64,000 nt of DNA from Calditrichota bacterium (GCA_020637445.1 JACJVZ010000001.1:1178001-1242000), one strand, 5' to 3'. Shown: positions 35,601-44,709, counted from the first letter of the stretch. The notes: generated by a model not told the origin, from the letters alone. A program made the numbers and translations.

Positions 35601-37248
35601 GCTGCCATTCTCTTTCCAATACTATGGACAGAGCTATGACACGATTACGATTTGTTCTAACGGTTGGGTTGCATTCGGCAATACGACTCAAATTGACTAC
35701 CGCAATTATCACATCGCTTCGCCGTTAGGACCTCCCAACATGATCGGCGCCTACTGGGACGACCTCGTGGTGGACAGTATTGCCAACGGCGGTGTTTATG
35801 TAAAGAGCGATGCCGCGAATGGTCGCTACATTATCGAGTGGATCACGCGCTGCATGTGGACTGGACACGTCGGCGACGTACCTGTGGCACCGCAAGTTTT
35901 CCAAGTGATTCTTTACAGCCAGGATGCGGAGCCTTCGCCGACCGGCGACGGAAAGATATTGGTGCAGTACCAAGTTGTAACTCCTCATCCGAATTCCGCG
36001 TCATTCGACAACGACTATGCGACCGTAGGAATACAGAACTACGACCATACGCAGGGCCTTGAGATTTGTTATTGGAATGCCTACACACCGGGCTCGACTA
36101 CACTGGTAAATGGTCGCGCGATTATGTACACGACTGATGAGACTGGCGTTGTTAATCCGCACTTCGCCTTGCTTTCACCCAACGGCGGAGAGTTGTGGCT
36201 GCAAGATTCGACCGTTAGCGTCGTGTGGTCTCCGGGGCTTGTGACCGGAAACGTCAACATTGACTTGTCGCGAAATGGCGTTTCGGGCCCGTGGACAAGC
36301 ATCGTATCGAACACTGCAAATGACGGGCAGTATACCTTTGCGGCACCTGCGCCGACGTCGGCGACATGCCGCGTCCGGTTAACTTCGATCGACATGCCGG
36401 ACTCCACGGATATCAGTGCGGGCGATTTCACGATTGCTACGGTTCTGACTGTCATGAGCGACGACTTTGAAAGCGGAGCGGCAGGTTGGACTCACACGTC
36501 ACCGAACGGCTGGGGTGACCAATGGCATATTAGCACTGAACAAGCCAACAGCCCGACCCATTCGTACAAGTGCGGCGACACAGGCACGGGCACTCATGCG
36601 AGTCTGCTGGACGCTCAGCTAACGTCTGCGGTGGTCAGCGCGATACCCGAGAACGCGGTGATGCAGTTTGAGCACATAATCGACAGCGAATTGTCATCGG
36701 CATTTCCGGACTCTGCCTACGACGGCGGCTGGGTTGAAATTTCCGTTGACGGAGCGCCGTTTGAAACGATCTATCCGCTTGAAGGATATCCCAAGACGAC
36801 CCGCTACTCTGCGGGCAGTGGCGCTCCGTATTCCGGTCCCGTTCCGGGGCAGCCTTGTTATGCAGGCTCGATTTCGGAATGGGCAACTGAGCAATTTGAC
36901 CTCTCTGCCTATGCCGGAAGCGACGTGCAGTTCCGTTGGAGATTTGCTTCAGACGGCGGGACGAACTTGGAGGGTTGGTACATTGACGACGTGCAAGTCT
37001 ATGGCATCGGATTTTCGAATGATCCGACCATCCCGATTGCGGTCGTCATTACGGTGTCTGGAGAAGATGTGACGTTGAGCTGGGAGCCGGACGGAAATCC
37101 CGGCTACCGGGTCTTCAGCAGTACAACGTCTGACTTCCAGTTCCCAACGCTTGAAGCCGAGACGACCTCGACTTCCGTAACGTTGACGGGCAATGCTTCC
37201 GTGGACCTGAAGAAGTTCTACTACGTGGTTGGCTGGAACGGCCAATAA
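32677..37248 (+). CDS. Exported gingipain-like (C25) protein, first tandem paralog
   Basis: A 1523-aa exported protein. The ATG at 32677 has AAAGGAG six bases upstream and opens a signal peptide (YLRQFVLATLVLVIGSAGFA). A propeptide-like segment (60-250) is followed by a C25 core (about 265-560) with LYVCDPNATV, EYVTLVGDPGSS and DLAVGRFPA. The Cys motif is WVVTCATGTF (Cys483). The motif that reads NHRMSW in the next gene is NDRMSW here (Asp453), so the enzyme may be inactive. Then come Ig-like units (GTETFSRGYTDAAGQ), CARDB-like repeats, a beta-sandwich (TICSNGWVAFGN), one PNGGE/W module, a jelly-roll unit (WYIDDVQVYG), and a short fibronectin-like end. There is no YPNPFNP sorting domain. Confidence 0.85.
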   Translation: MYLRQFVLATLVLVIGSAGFAAGIASPSQSLSPLPSIPSRFAGPQDLDFATVSVLNSDLRNIDLAFTLPSVEFVDQELDGNQFSAIVMNGEAVEDIPGAPDIPRIVRMVMVDNEGNYGINLNNVEFSTSLLPHRPLPYVPLAEGDNALDGAHVTALPEYYEQNEWYPQDVVRISEPATLRDVRFVLVTVFPVQVNPVTHEVRTYTSVDITVENHGGHGANEITHTPRFISPAFKELYRTIPNFEGSWLDELPVLPGSHLYVCDPNATVVAAVQQLVDWRRKRGIDAHIATLTDTGPTSTNIRDYIVNEFAASNGALEYVTLVGDPGSSAPLTVPTGGTLDNFYAIMGGGNPDPVPDLAVGRFPATTTTDLGEMINNVIDYESNPYMTDTGWYERAWCAAHTSSVPSNPSTKEYMRQMMLHHGMPTVYFDVFGGHINTTTLQSRLNGGVCFFNDRMSWISEFTTSDLSGVNVGPRLPSVWVVTCATGTFSSIGSALNEEFVRGGHSIGCVGMSGAGTHSRYNNILDGGGMQTIFVDDVRETGMAVVGAKLELYRNYWDVAGGAEQPDVTNFAAWCNLQGDPGVPVFLARPQTLSVTHPTSVSRGTNNINVTVMSDGNPVANALVGLVKGTETFSRGYTDAAGQINLATSLPTTGTMYITVTGKDLYPYQGTISVVSVGASLAFSSIGIDDDNTGGTVGDNNDILNPGETVDLDIVLQNTGTSSTVTGITGTLTSATPGVSIVNGVQSYPNIGVGATGSPTSPFRVSVGAVFNNEPATLYLSVNSSAGNQTVRVDLTPEAASVAYSTASFPDGNNRLDPGDTGTFTVTINNDGSRALSSASAILRSLSQYVVVNDSLGTYGNVSAGGNANNSGNPFNVSALITTPAGYQAPMQLVVTDVNGVRDSTNFLQAVGIAAATSPTGPDAYGYIAYENSDTQPPGAAPQFEWIEICPGLGGTGTSLGFTDGGEDQDDISTRVLPFSFQYYGQSYDTITICSNGWVAFGNTTQIDYRNYHIASPLGPPNMIGAYWDDLVVDSIANGGVYVKSDAANGRYIIEWITRCMWTGHVGDVPVAPQVFQVILYSQDAEPSPTGDGKILVQYQVVTPHPNSASFDNDYATVGIQNYDHTQGLEICYWNAYTPGSTTLVNGRAIMYTTDETGVVNPHFALLSPNGGELWLQDSTVSVVWSPGLVTGNVNIDLSRNGVSGPWTSIVSNTANDGQYTFAAPAPTSATCRVRLTSIDMPDSTDISAGDFTIATVLTVMSDDFESGAAGWTHTSPNGWGDQWHISTEQANSPTHSYKCGDTGTGTHASLLDAQLTSAVVSAIPENAVMQFEHIIDSELSSAFPDSAYDGGWVEISVDGAPFETIYPLEGYPKTTRYSAGSGAPYSGPVPGQPCYAGSISEWATEQFDLSAYAGSDVQFRWRFASDGGTNLEGWYIDDVQVYGIGFSNDPTIPIAVVITVSGEDVTLSWEPDGNPGYRVFSSTTSDFQFPTLEAETTSTSVTLTGNASVDLKKFYYVVGWNGQ

Positions 37249-37270
37249 TTAGGATTTTGTGTAAATTGAA

Positions 37271-37302
37271 GGGCCGGCGCCGCAAGGTGTCGGCCCTTTT
37301 TT
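37271..37302 (+). terminator. Intrinsic terminator
   Basis: 11-bp stem (37271-37281 with 37286-37296, GC-rich, one or two wobble pairs), GCAA tetraloop-like turn, then TTTTTT. It ends the first C25 paralog 22 bases past its stop. Confidence 0.93.
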
Positions 37303-37419
37303 CGGGCTATTGAGGATGTGAGAAAGATTTGGCAGGTCACTTATCCAAAATTTCTTATTAATATTTGAAAATATTATAATTAGACAAACAAATCGAAATT
37401 TCCTAAAACGCTTATTTAA

Positions 37420-37448
37420 TTGCAATCCGGCCGGAAATCGATTAAATT
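37420..37448 (+). promoter_or_regulatory. Promoter of the second C25 paralog
   Basis: -35 TTGCAA and -10 TAAATT with a 17-base spacer, in an AT-rich stretch after the upstream terminator. Same layout as the promoter at 32581-32609 (TTGCAC-17-TATATT). Predicted leader is about 20 bases. Confidence 0.45.
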
Positions 37449-37475
37449 ATAGGTTCAGAGATTTTATGTGCTAAC

Positions 37476-40400
37476 ATGAGAAAGAGCTCTCCGATGCCAA
37501 CGAAAGTCAGATTTTGCGCCACGCATGTAATGGCAGGACTAATAGTCCTGATGACATTGAATGCTTTTGCAGGGACTGCCCAGACCGGACAGTCGACCAG
37601 TCGAATTCCAGCGACTCCGGCCAACTTTTGGGAATTTGCGGGTCCTCAGGACGTCCAGCCAATTCCATTTGAAGTAATCGACCCGGATCAAAACGCAGTG
37701 CAAGTTCGTTTTCACGATCCCGTGCTGCAATATGATCAGGTAACGCTTGAAGGTCAGATGTTCACCTCCGTCAAGATGCACGGAGAAGGAACGACGATAG
37801 AACAGGGCGAACCTGATCTGCCGCGCTCCACAAAACTGATCATGATCAGCCCGACGGGCAACGTGCGGGCGGTTGTAACATCTTCGTCATACACAGTAGT
37901 TCCCAACATCGACGTCGCTCCGAAGCAGCCCTATGAAGGCGAACCGCTTGCGAACCGCCTCGACGGAATGAACTTCGCCTATGACAGCGATATTTATTCG
38001 CAGGATGCTTGGTATCCTCAAGATATCGCTGTCATTTCTTCGCCTGCCACTCTTCGCGACGTACGATTCGTATCACTTGCCGTGGCGCCGGTTCAATACA
38101 ATCCGGCACGCCGTGAGCTTCGAGTTTACGACAATCTCGAAGTCGAAGTCGAGAACATTGGCGGAATTGGCGAGAACGAAATTGTGATCACGCCGGTGTT
38201 TGTTTCGCCGAGTTTCAAGAAGCTATACTACCGCTTCGAGAATTTTGCGGGAAGCGCGTTGGACGAACTGCCGGTGCTGCCGGGCAAGTACCTTATCATC
38301 TGCCCGAACAATACGAACAATACGAGTCAGGCTCAACGGCTTGTCGATTGGCACCGCCGCAAAGGATTGGACGCGTCTTATGTAACGCTCGCACAGACGG
38401 GTGCGACGGAACCGCTTATCAGGTCGTATATCTCTACTTTGTACTACAGTACGAATGGAGCCCTTGAGTACGTATGTTTCTTCGGTGATCCGGGCGCAAG
38501 TTCGACTTTTTCCACTCCGACGAATTCCACGACTTTCGACAATGAATATGGCGTCGTGACACCGGCAGGCGGACCAAACCCTGATCCCGTACCGGACATA
38601 GCGGTTGGCCGCCTTCCCTCGGAGAGTGACTTGACATTGGAAGCGCTGGTCAACAAGACGATCAATTACGAATCAGCGCCATACTTCGGTGATCCCACGT
38701 GGACCAAGCGGTCCTTTTGCGCCGCGCACACGGCACAAATTAATTCTAATCCTTCCACGAAGGAATATACGCGACAAATCATGCTTCAGGATGGCATGTC
38801 GTGTCCGTCAGTAGGCGTGTTTCCAGGCTCCATTAACTCGACCCAAATAAACGGAATCTTGGACGATCTGATCACGGTGTTTAATCACCGAATGTCTTGG
38901 ATCAGTGAGATGACGAATTCGGCATTGGCGAGCGCGCCTGCCGTGGGCGGAACGGATTCGACCGGCGGCGCCTTGCCTTTGGTCTATTCAATGACCTGTG
39001 GTACGGGTAACTTCCAGACTACTGGCCAAGGGTTGTCAGAAGAATGGTTGATTCCGCCGACACAAACTCCGGCGTCGCCGCGCGGCGCGATTGGCTGCGT
39101 CGGCCTTCAAGGATCCGGAACTCACGTTCCGTACAACAATATCGTGGACGCCGGTGCGATGTACGGAATTTTCGCGTTGGACATTCATGAGATGGGCGTC
39201 ATCAATATTGCCGGCAAGCTTGAACTCTACAGAAACTACGCAACGTTTGACAACACACCTGTAAACAACTTCTGCCATTGGGCGAACCTGATGGGCGATC
39301 CGGCGACAGCGATTTGGACAAAAAGCCTTTATCCCACCACCGTCGTTCACGCGAACACGATCAATCGTGGAACAAACAACGTAACCGTGACGGTGACGAA
39401 CCCTGGTCTCCAAAATGTCGAAGGCGCGCTGGTTTGCCTACTGAAGGGAACCGAGACTTTTGCCCGCGGCTATACGAATGCAAACGGACAGGTTAACCTT
39501 CCGGTCGCGACTCCGACCACGGGCACGATGCTCGTTACAGTAACAAAGGAAGATCAGCGCCCTTATCTTGGCAATATTACCGTTACGAACGTTCCGGCGA
39601 ATCTTACTTACAATTCGGTCAGCATTGACGACGACAACATAAGCGGCACGATCGGCAACAACGACGACGTACTGAATCCCGGCGAAACGATTGACCTAAA
39701 TATCAACGTGACCAACACGGGAACGTCAACGACCGTGGCAAGTATCAGCGGCACGCTGACGTCGCCATCGGCAGGAATCACGATCGTGAATGGTTCACGT
39801 TCGTATCCCAACATCGCTCCCGGCGGCAATGCGAACCCCACTTCGCCGTTTAGGATTTCGGTTTCTTCGGTATTTAATAACGAACCGATTCAGTTGTTCC
39901 TTGATCTTTCGACGGATCAGGGACCTTACACTGTTCGGCTTGACTTGACGCCCGCGGCACCGGACGTTGCCTACACAAGTTTCTCGTTCGGCGGTCCCGG
40001 CGGCAACCTGAATCCGAATGAATCGGGTACTTTCACTCCGACAATCACAAACAGCGGAGCACGACCGCTAATTGGCGCGGACGGAATTTTGCGTTCGCTC
40101 GATCCGCGCGTAAGTGTAACGGACTCGGTAGGTATTTTTGGAAACATCAGCGCAGGCGCAACCGGCAGCACAGCAAGCAACACCTTCTCTATTGCCATAA
40201 GCAGCGCAATGTTCAACGGCCATGAGACGACGATGCAGCTTGTCGTGTATGACGACAGTGGTTTTAGAGACAGTGTGAATTTCGATCTGACGATCGGCAT
40301 TTTCACGTCGACAAGTCCTTCCGGTCCGGACGCGTATGGGTATTACGTCTTTGACAACACGGAAACTCAGCCGGCCAACGCGCCGTCTTCTTACGAGTGG

Positions 40401-42614
40401 TTGGAAATTGCGCCTGCCATCGGCGGAAGCGGAACGAATTTGAACATGAGTGATACTGCGGAAGACGATGACGATACACAAGTCCTAACTCTTCCGTTCA
40501 ACTTCATGTTTTATGGAAATACTTTCAGTCAAATCACAGTTTGTTCTAATGGCTGGATTGCCTTCGGTTCTTATCCGACAATGATCGACTTCCGCAACTA
40601 CCGCATGGGCTCGCCGATAGGCCCGCCGAACATGATCGCGGCTTACTGGGACGACTTACGGGTTTCGGGTGCGACTGAAAATGTTTACACGTACTACGAT
40701 ACAGCAGAGAACTACTACGTGATCGAATGGAGAGCGCGCACATTGTGGACGAGCGCCGTCGAGATCTTTGAAATTATTCTCTACGACCCGGTGCACTATC
40801 CCTCTGCGACGGGCGACGGCAAGTTCAAGGTGCAGTACAACACCGTTAACCTTAGTGCCAACAATGCAACGAACGACAATCCGTATGCCAGCGTTGGTAT
40901 TCAAAATGAAGATCACGCGATTGGTCTCGACTACTATTACTGGAACAGCTATGGTCCGGGTGCGGCACCGCTTACGGCCGGCCGCTCTACCATGTACACG
41001 ACCGACGAAACCGGGCAGTTGAATCCGTCCGTTGAAGTCGCAACACCGAACGGCGGCGAAACGTACTACCTTGGCCAGCCGCTCAATGTACTCTGGTCGA
41101 GCTCAGCAATTTCCGGCACCGTAGACATCGAGCTAAATCGTAATTATCCCGGCGGCGCTTGGGAAGACTTGTTCACCGGTACGACGAATGACGGTGTGCA
41201 ATCGTGGATTCCGACGGGTTCCGCGACGAACAATGCTCGTATTCGAGTTATGTCGGTTGATTTCCCGGCGGTTGGAGATACTTCGGATGCGGACTTTACG
41301 TTGATCGTTCCCACTGTTTCGCTCAGCACACCGAACGGCGGCGAGCTTTATGCGCCGGGCGGTCACGTTGAAATCGTTTGGTCCGCGACGGGATTGGGCC
41401 CGGCGAAGGTCGAACTGAACCGCGACTATCCAGGTGGAACGTGGGAAGTGCTTTCGGCAGCCGCGCCAGGCGGTTTGGCTTGGACTGCAACGGGACCGAC
41501 GACCAATCACGCAAGAATTCGTGTTTCGGGCGTGGGATATCCCGCTGCATTCGACGAATCCGATGCCGACTTTACAATCGGCGTCGCACCTGTCGTAACT
41601 CATAAGCAGAAAGCTGACCAGGCCTCCGGCGCCGCAACGTTTGTGGCGTTGCTGCAGGATGACACGCCTGGTTCCGACGTCATGCGCGCATATTATCGTG
41701 TCGTGGGCGGAGGTTCGTTTGATTCCGTAGCATTCTCGGCAACCGGAAACCAGAATGAATATGCGGCAACACTTCCGGGGTTGGTGGACGGCAACTATGA
41801 ATACTATGTGCAAGTTGTTGACGCCGAAACACTGACCGATCGCGTTCCCAACAGTGGAACGTATAAGTTCCAAGTTGGAGACATTTGCACGCCGTGGATT
41901 TCGCACGACGACGGTACTGCCGAAAACTACAACTGGGTGGACGGACCGGACTTTGAGTGGGCTGTCTACTATGACGTAACCAATTACCCGTTCAACCTGT
42001 GCTCAATTCAATACGCTGTGAATCCGACTGCACCGACGGAAATGAAGGCTTCGGTCATCGTGAGCGTATATCTGGCGGATGGTCAAGGCGGGAGCCCGGG
42101 AACGTTGGTTGTGCGCGACACCACCGGAACTACAAATGTGGTGGGCGGATTGCCCGGCGGCGCGGCATGGACGAATGTCGTATTCGGCAGCGTGCCGGTT
42201 ACCGGTCCGTTCTATGTTAGCGTGAAGAACATCGAGCCTCGCGATTGTCCGGTGGCATTCGCATTGGATACGGATTCTCCGACGGGCAATTCTTATTTTT
42301 ACGATGCCTGCGACGATACTTGGTATGCTGAAAGCGCTGCGACCGACAATGCCCGCAACGGTAACCGCATGATTCGGGTGAGCGGATTTAATTTCGATGC
42401 GCCGACGATAACGATTATCAGCAGCGGCAGCGACGTCGTGCTGAACTGGACATCGACCGGTGCACCGTTCTACAGAATCTTCTCGTCGACGAACGTGAAC
42501 GGACCGTACGATACGTTGGTGGGATCGACGTCCAACACGACATTTACGCATGTTGGCGTGGCTAACACGCTGCTCCAGAATTTCTACATCGTCGTTTCTT
42601 CTGCAACGCCGTAG
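37476..42614 (+). CDS. Exported gingipain-like (C25) protein, second tandem paralog
   Basis: A 1712-aa exported protein that aligns along most of its length with the protein encoded at 32677-37248. The signal peptide lies in the first 35 residues (VMAGLIVLMTLNAFAG); start ATG at 37476 or 37494, neither with a clear ribosome binding site. The C25 core (about 265-590) keeps His471 (VFNHRMSWISEM) and Cys508 (YSMTCGTGNF). Shared Ig-like units follow (GTETFARGYTNANGQ) and a beta-sandwich with TVCSNGWIAFGS. Two PNGGE modules are present (ATPNGGETYYLGQ and STPNGGELYAPGG), where the first paralog has one. A unique segment around DICTPWISHDDGTAENYNW comes before the fibronectin-like C-terminal end. 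There is no YPNPFNP domain. Confidence 0.87.
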   Translation: MRKSSPMPTKVRFCATHVMAGLIVLMTLNAFAGTAQTGQSTSRIPATPANFWEFAGPQDVQPIPFEVIDPDQNAVQVRFHDPVLQYDQVTLEGQMFTSVKMHGEGTTIEQGEPDLPRSTKLIMISPTGNVRAVVTSSSYTVVPNIDVAPKQPYEGEPLANRLDGMNFAYDSDIYSQDAWYPQDIAVISSPATLRDVRFVSLAVAPVQYNPARRELRVYDNLEVEVENIGGIGENEIVITPVFVSPSFKKLYYRFENFAGSALDELPVLPGKYLIICPNNTNNTSQAQRLVDWHRRKGLDASYVTLAQTGATEPLIRSYISTLYYSTNGALEYVCFFGDPGASSTFSTPTNSTTFDNEYGVVTPAGGPNPDPVPDIAVGRLPSESDLTLEALVNKTINYESAPYFGDPTWTKRSFCAAHTAQINSNPSTKEYTRQIMLQDGMSCPSVGVFPGSINSTQINGILDDLITVFNHRMSWISEMTNSALASAPAVGGTDSTGGALPLVYSMTCGTGNFQTTGQGLSEEWLIPPTQTPASPRGAIGCVGLQGSGTHVPYNNIVDAGAMYGIFALDIHEMGVINIAGKLELYRNYATFDNTPVNNFCHWANLMGDPATAIWTKSLYPTTVVHANTINRGTNNVTVTVTNPGLQNVEGALVCLLKGTETFARGYTNANGQVNLPVATPTTGTMLVTVTKEDQRPYLGNITVTNVPANLTYNSVSIDDDNISGTIGNNDDVLNPGETIDLNINVTNTGTSTTVASISGTLTSPSAGITIVNGSRSYPNIAPGGNANPTSPFRISVSSVFNNEPIQLFLDLSTDQGPYTVRLDLTPAAPDVAYTSFSFGGPGGNLNPNESGTFTPTITNSGARPLIGADGILRSLDPRVSVTDSVGIFGNISAGATGSTASNTFSIAISSAMFNGHETTMQLVVYDDSGFRDSVNFDLTIGIFTSTSPSGPDAYGYYVFDNTETQPANAPSSYEWLEIAPAIGGSGTNLNMSDTAEDDDDTQVLTLPFNFMFYGNTFSQITVCSNGWIAFGSYPTMIDFRNYRMGSPIGPPNMIAAYWDDLRVSGATENVYTYYDTAENYYVIEWRARTLWTSAVEIFEIILYDPVHYPSATGDGKFKVQYNTVNLSANNATNDNPYASVGIQNEDHAIGLDYYYWNSYGPGAAPLTAGRSTMYTTDETGQLNPSVEVATPNGGETYYLGQPLNVLWSSSAISGTVDIELNRNYPGGAWEDLFTGTTNDGVQSWIPTGSATNNARIRVMSVDFPAVGDTSDADFTLIVPTVSLSTPNGGELYAPGGHVEIVWSATGLGPAKVELNRDYPGGTWEVLSAAAPGGLAWTATGPTTNHARIRVSGVGYPAAFDESDADFTIGVAPVVTHKQKADQASGAATFVALLQDDTPGSDVMRAYYRVVGGGSFDSVAFSATGNQNEYAATLPGLVDGNYEYYVQVVDAETLTDRVPNSGTYKFQVGDICTPWISHDDGTAENYNWVDGPDFEWAVYYDVTNYPFNLCSIQYAVNPTAPTEMKASVIVSVYLADGQGGSPGTLVVRDTTGTTNVVGGLPGGAAWTNVVFGSVPVTGPFYVSVKNIEPRDCPVAFALDTDSPTGNSYFYDACDDTWYAESAATDNARNGNRMIRVSGFNFDAPTITIISSGSDVVLNWTSTGAPFYRIFSSTNVNGPYDTLVGSTSNTTFTHVGVANTLLQNFYIVVSSATP

Positions 42615-42636
42615 TTTTTCGGAACTGAATACAAAA

Positions 42637-42670
42637 AGCGGCGCGTCCCTCATGGGCGCGCCGCTCTTGT
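42637..42670 (+). terminator. Intrinsic terminator
   Basis: Perfect 9-bp stem AGCGGCGCG (42637-42645 with 42657-42665), 11-base loop, then CTTGTTT. It ends the second C25 paralog 22 bases past its stop. Confidence 0.8.
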
Positions 42671-42684
42671 TTCTGCACGAAAGG

Positions 42685-42714
42685 AAAAGCCGTCGAAACA
42701 TCGACGGCTTTTTT
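42685..42714 (-). terminator. Terminator-like hairpin after tRNA-Met
   Basis: Perfect 12-bp stem AAAAGCCGTCGA (42685-42696 with 42701-42712) and 4-base loop. The arms carry their own U-runs on both strands, so it could end the tRNA (minus) and back up the plus-strand terminator just before it. Confidence 0.75.
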
Positions 42715-42715
42715 G

Positions 42716-42789
<74 letters not shown>

Positions 42790-42833
42790 ATAAGACACGT
42801 AATATAGGGGCTTAGGATTGGAGAGTCAAGTGC

Positions 42834-44084
42834 TTATTTACTCCGGTTTTCCTCATCATAATCTGGGGGAAGTTTTACGAGACAGCTCTCAACGCGGCGC
42901 GGGGTAGCTCCCAGCACTCGGATGACAATTCCATTAATTTCAATCTCTTCACCCGGCCTTCCGATATGACCCAGTTGATCTGACAAAAGGCCAGAAAGAG
43001 TTGCATAGTCGCCGTCTGGCGGCCTCCACCCTGTTGCCTCAGCAATATCCGAGAGGTCTGCGAGGGCTGAAACAAGGTACTTTCCTGCGGCCAGTCTTTT
43101 GATGTTGCCGCTCGGAATATCCTCGCTGGCCTCATACAATGGTCCAACCATCTCGCGGAAGATGTCTTTGAGCGTGACGATTCCATCCGTTCCACCGTGC
43201 TCATCGACCACAATAGCCGCAGGAATTCGCTGCTGTTTGAACTGCTCGAGCATCTCGACCAAAATCTTGGACTCTGGAACAAACGCCGCGGGCCGCATTA
43301 CCTCGCGAATGGAGTCGCGAGGAAACAGGAGGTCGCGCGAATACAAAAACCCGACGATATTGTCGATGTTTTCGTCATAGACGGGTATGACGCCGTGGCG
43401 TGAATCAGTCACGGTCTCGATGACTTCCTGCATACTTGCATTTGCCGGCAAAGCGATCAGGACGGGCCGGGGAGTCATGATGTCTCGGGCGCGCACGTCC
43501 TTGCTGTGGAGATACCGTTCGAGAATCTCCGACTCTTTCTCTGTAACCGTGCCCTCACGTTTTGCCCGGCTGAGGACAGAGTCGATTTCACGTCTAAACA
43601 AAACGTCATATGTGTGCACGTTTTTTGTTGCCGGATCAGCGCTGCGGCGAATCATCCGTTCGAGCGGCGTTAGAATTGCCCGCACTGGCAGGAACAGCCA
43701 GAACAAAACATAGAGCGGCGCGGAAAGAAATCTGACCATCGGGTTGGCAAAGGCCATTCCCAGAGTTTTGGGGATCACCTCGCCAAAAACAAGTACGATC
43801 AGAGGAGAGATCACCATGGTCAAGAATTCCGGTAGACCTGCCTGATCCGCCCAAAGCACGAGCACAAACGAATACCCGACCATCGCCAGATTGTTGCCGA
43901 CGAGTGTAGTGAACAGGTACCGCTCCGGAACAGACGACATGAAGTCCGCGAAACGCACACCAATCCGTCCGGCCTTTTTCCATCCGCCGATGATAATCCG
44001 GTCAAACGTCGTATAGGCGATCTCCATGGACGAGAAATACGCGCTAAGTGCCAACGCAATTAGTACGAGAATCAGGAGGTCCAT
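42834..44084 (-). CDS. CNNM/CorC-HlyC family membrane protein (DUF21 plus CBS pair)
   Basis: A 416-aa inner-membrane protein. The N-terminal DUF21 domain (about residues 1-190) has four membrane segments and the conserved SAYFSSMEIAYTTF, TTLVGNNLAMVGYS and VFGEVIPKTLGM motifs. A pair of CBS domains follows (about 200-325: RARDIMTPRP, GVIPVYDENIDNIVGFLYSR, VDEHGGTDGIVTLKD). The C-terminal CorC/HlyC domain comes last (330-410). Such proteins are linked to magnesium/cobalt efflux. It overlaps the YigZ gene upstream by 13 bases and so is probably translated with it. Confidence 0.93.
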   Translation of the reverse strand: MDLLILVLIALALSAYFSSMEIAYTTFDRIIIGGWKKAGRIGVRFADFMSSVPERYLFTTLVGNNLAMVGYSFVLVLWADQAGLPEFLTMVISPLIVLVFGEVIPKTLGMAFANPMVRFLSAPLYVLFWLFLPVRAILTPLERMIRRSADPATKNVHTYDVLFRREIDSVLSRAKREGTVTEKESEILERYLHSKDVRARDIMTPRPVLIALPANASMQEVIETVTDSRHGVIPVYDENIDNIVGFLYSRDLLFPRDSIREVMRPAAFVPESKILVEMLEQFKQQRIPAAIVVDEHGGTDGIVTLKDIFREMVGPLYEASEDIPSGNIKRLAAGKYLVSALADLSDIAEATGWRPPDGDYATLSGLLSDQLGHIGRPGEEIEINGIVIRVLGATPRRVESCLVKLPPDYDEENRSK

Positions 44085-44698
44085 GGTTTTCCAATTGTTG
44101 CAGCGAGTTTGCCTGCGGACAGTTCAAGCAATGCGGACGAAAACTCCTCTACTTGATTGTGACGCAGCTTGACACAAAGCCTTGTGCCGTCTCCAGTGGC
44201 GGAAAAGTCAACCGGCGCAGAGAATTTTCCGGCCAATTGATAGACAATACTCTGCAAGTCGTAGTCTGCTTCGATTTCCGCAGTCACTCCCGTTCGATGT
44301 CGTCTTTTGGGCGTCGCATCCAAGGCGAGCGCAACACACTCACCATAGGCTCTGACCAGTCCGCCCGTGCCGAGTTTTGTGCCGCCGAACCAACGTGTCA
44401 CGATCACACCGCAATTTTGCAATTCATGTTTCTTGATTTCCTGCAAGATCGGAATTCCCGCCGTACCTTTGGGTTCACCGTCATCGCTCTGTCGCTCTAT
44501 CAAGTTGTCATTCCCTCGTACTATGTACGCCCAGCAATTGTGCGTCGCGTCGTAGTGGGTCTTTCGCATCTCGGCAAGCAACGTCTCAAACGCCGGTTCA
44601 TCATCGATGGGACAGACATAGGCAGAAAAGCGCGAGCCCAGCACGCGCGTTTGCGCCGTGCCGGGCTCTGCCAGAGTTAGGAAATCTTCAGTCAGCAT
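44072..44698 (-). CDS. yigZ: YigZ/IMPACT family protein
   Basis: A 208-aa protein with the IMPACT N-terminal fold: SRFSAYVCPIDDEPAFETLL, THNCWAYIV, QSDDGEPKGTAGIPIL, and VIVTRWFGGTKLGTGGLVRAYG, the family's signature block. A C-terminal DUF1949-like part follows. The biochemical role in bacteria is not settled. I start at the ATG at 44698 (MLTEDFLTL), 11 bases after the ppdK stop; a longer frame would overlap the end of ppdK by 73 bases. It follows ppdK on the same strand. Confidence 0.88.
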   Translation of the reverse strand: MLTEDFLTLAEPGTAQTRVLGSRFSAYVCPIDDEPAFETLLAEMRKTHYDATHNCWAYIVRGNDNLIERQSDDGEPKGTAGIPILQEIKKHELQNCGVIVTRWFGGTKLGTGGLVRAYGECVALALDATPKRRHRTGVTAEIEADYDLQSIVYQLAGKFSAPVDFSATGDGTRLCVKLRHNQVEEFSSALLELSAGKLAATIGKPWTS

Positions 44699-44709
44699 CG
44701 ACCGATGAG

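Noticed and set aside
41133..41906. Open frame of 257 codons on the minus strand
   Set aside because: Antisense shadow inside the second C25 paralog; no ribosome binding site.
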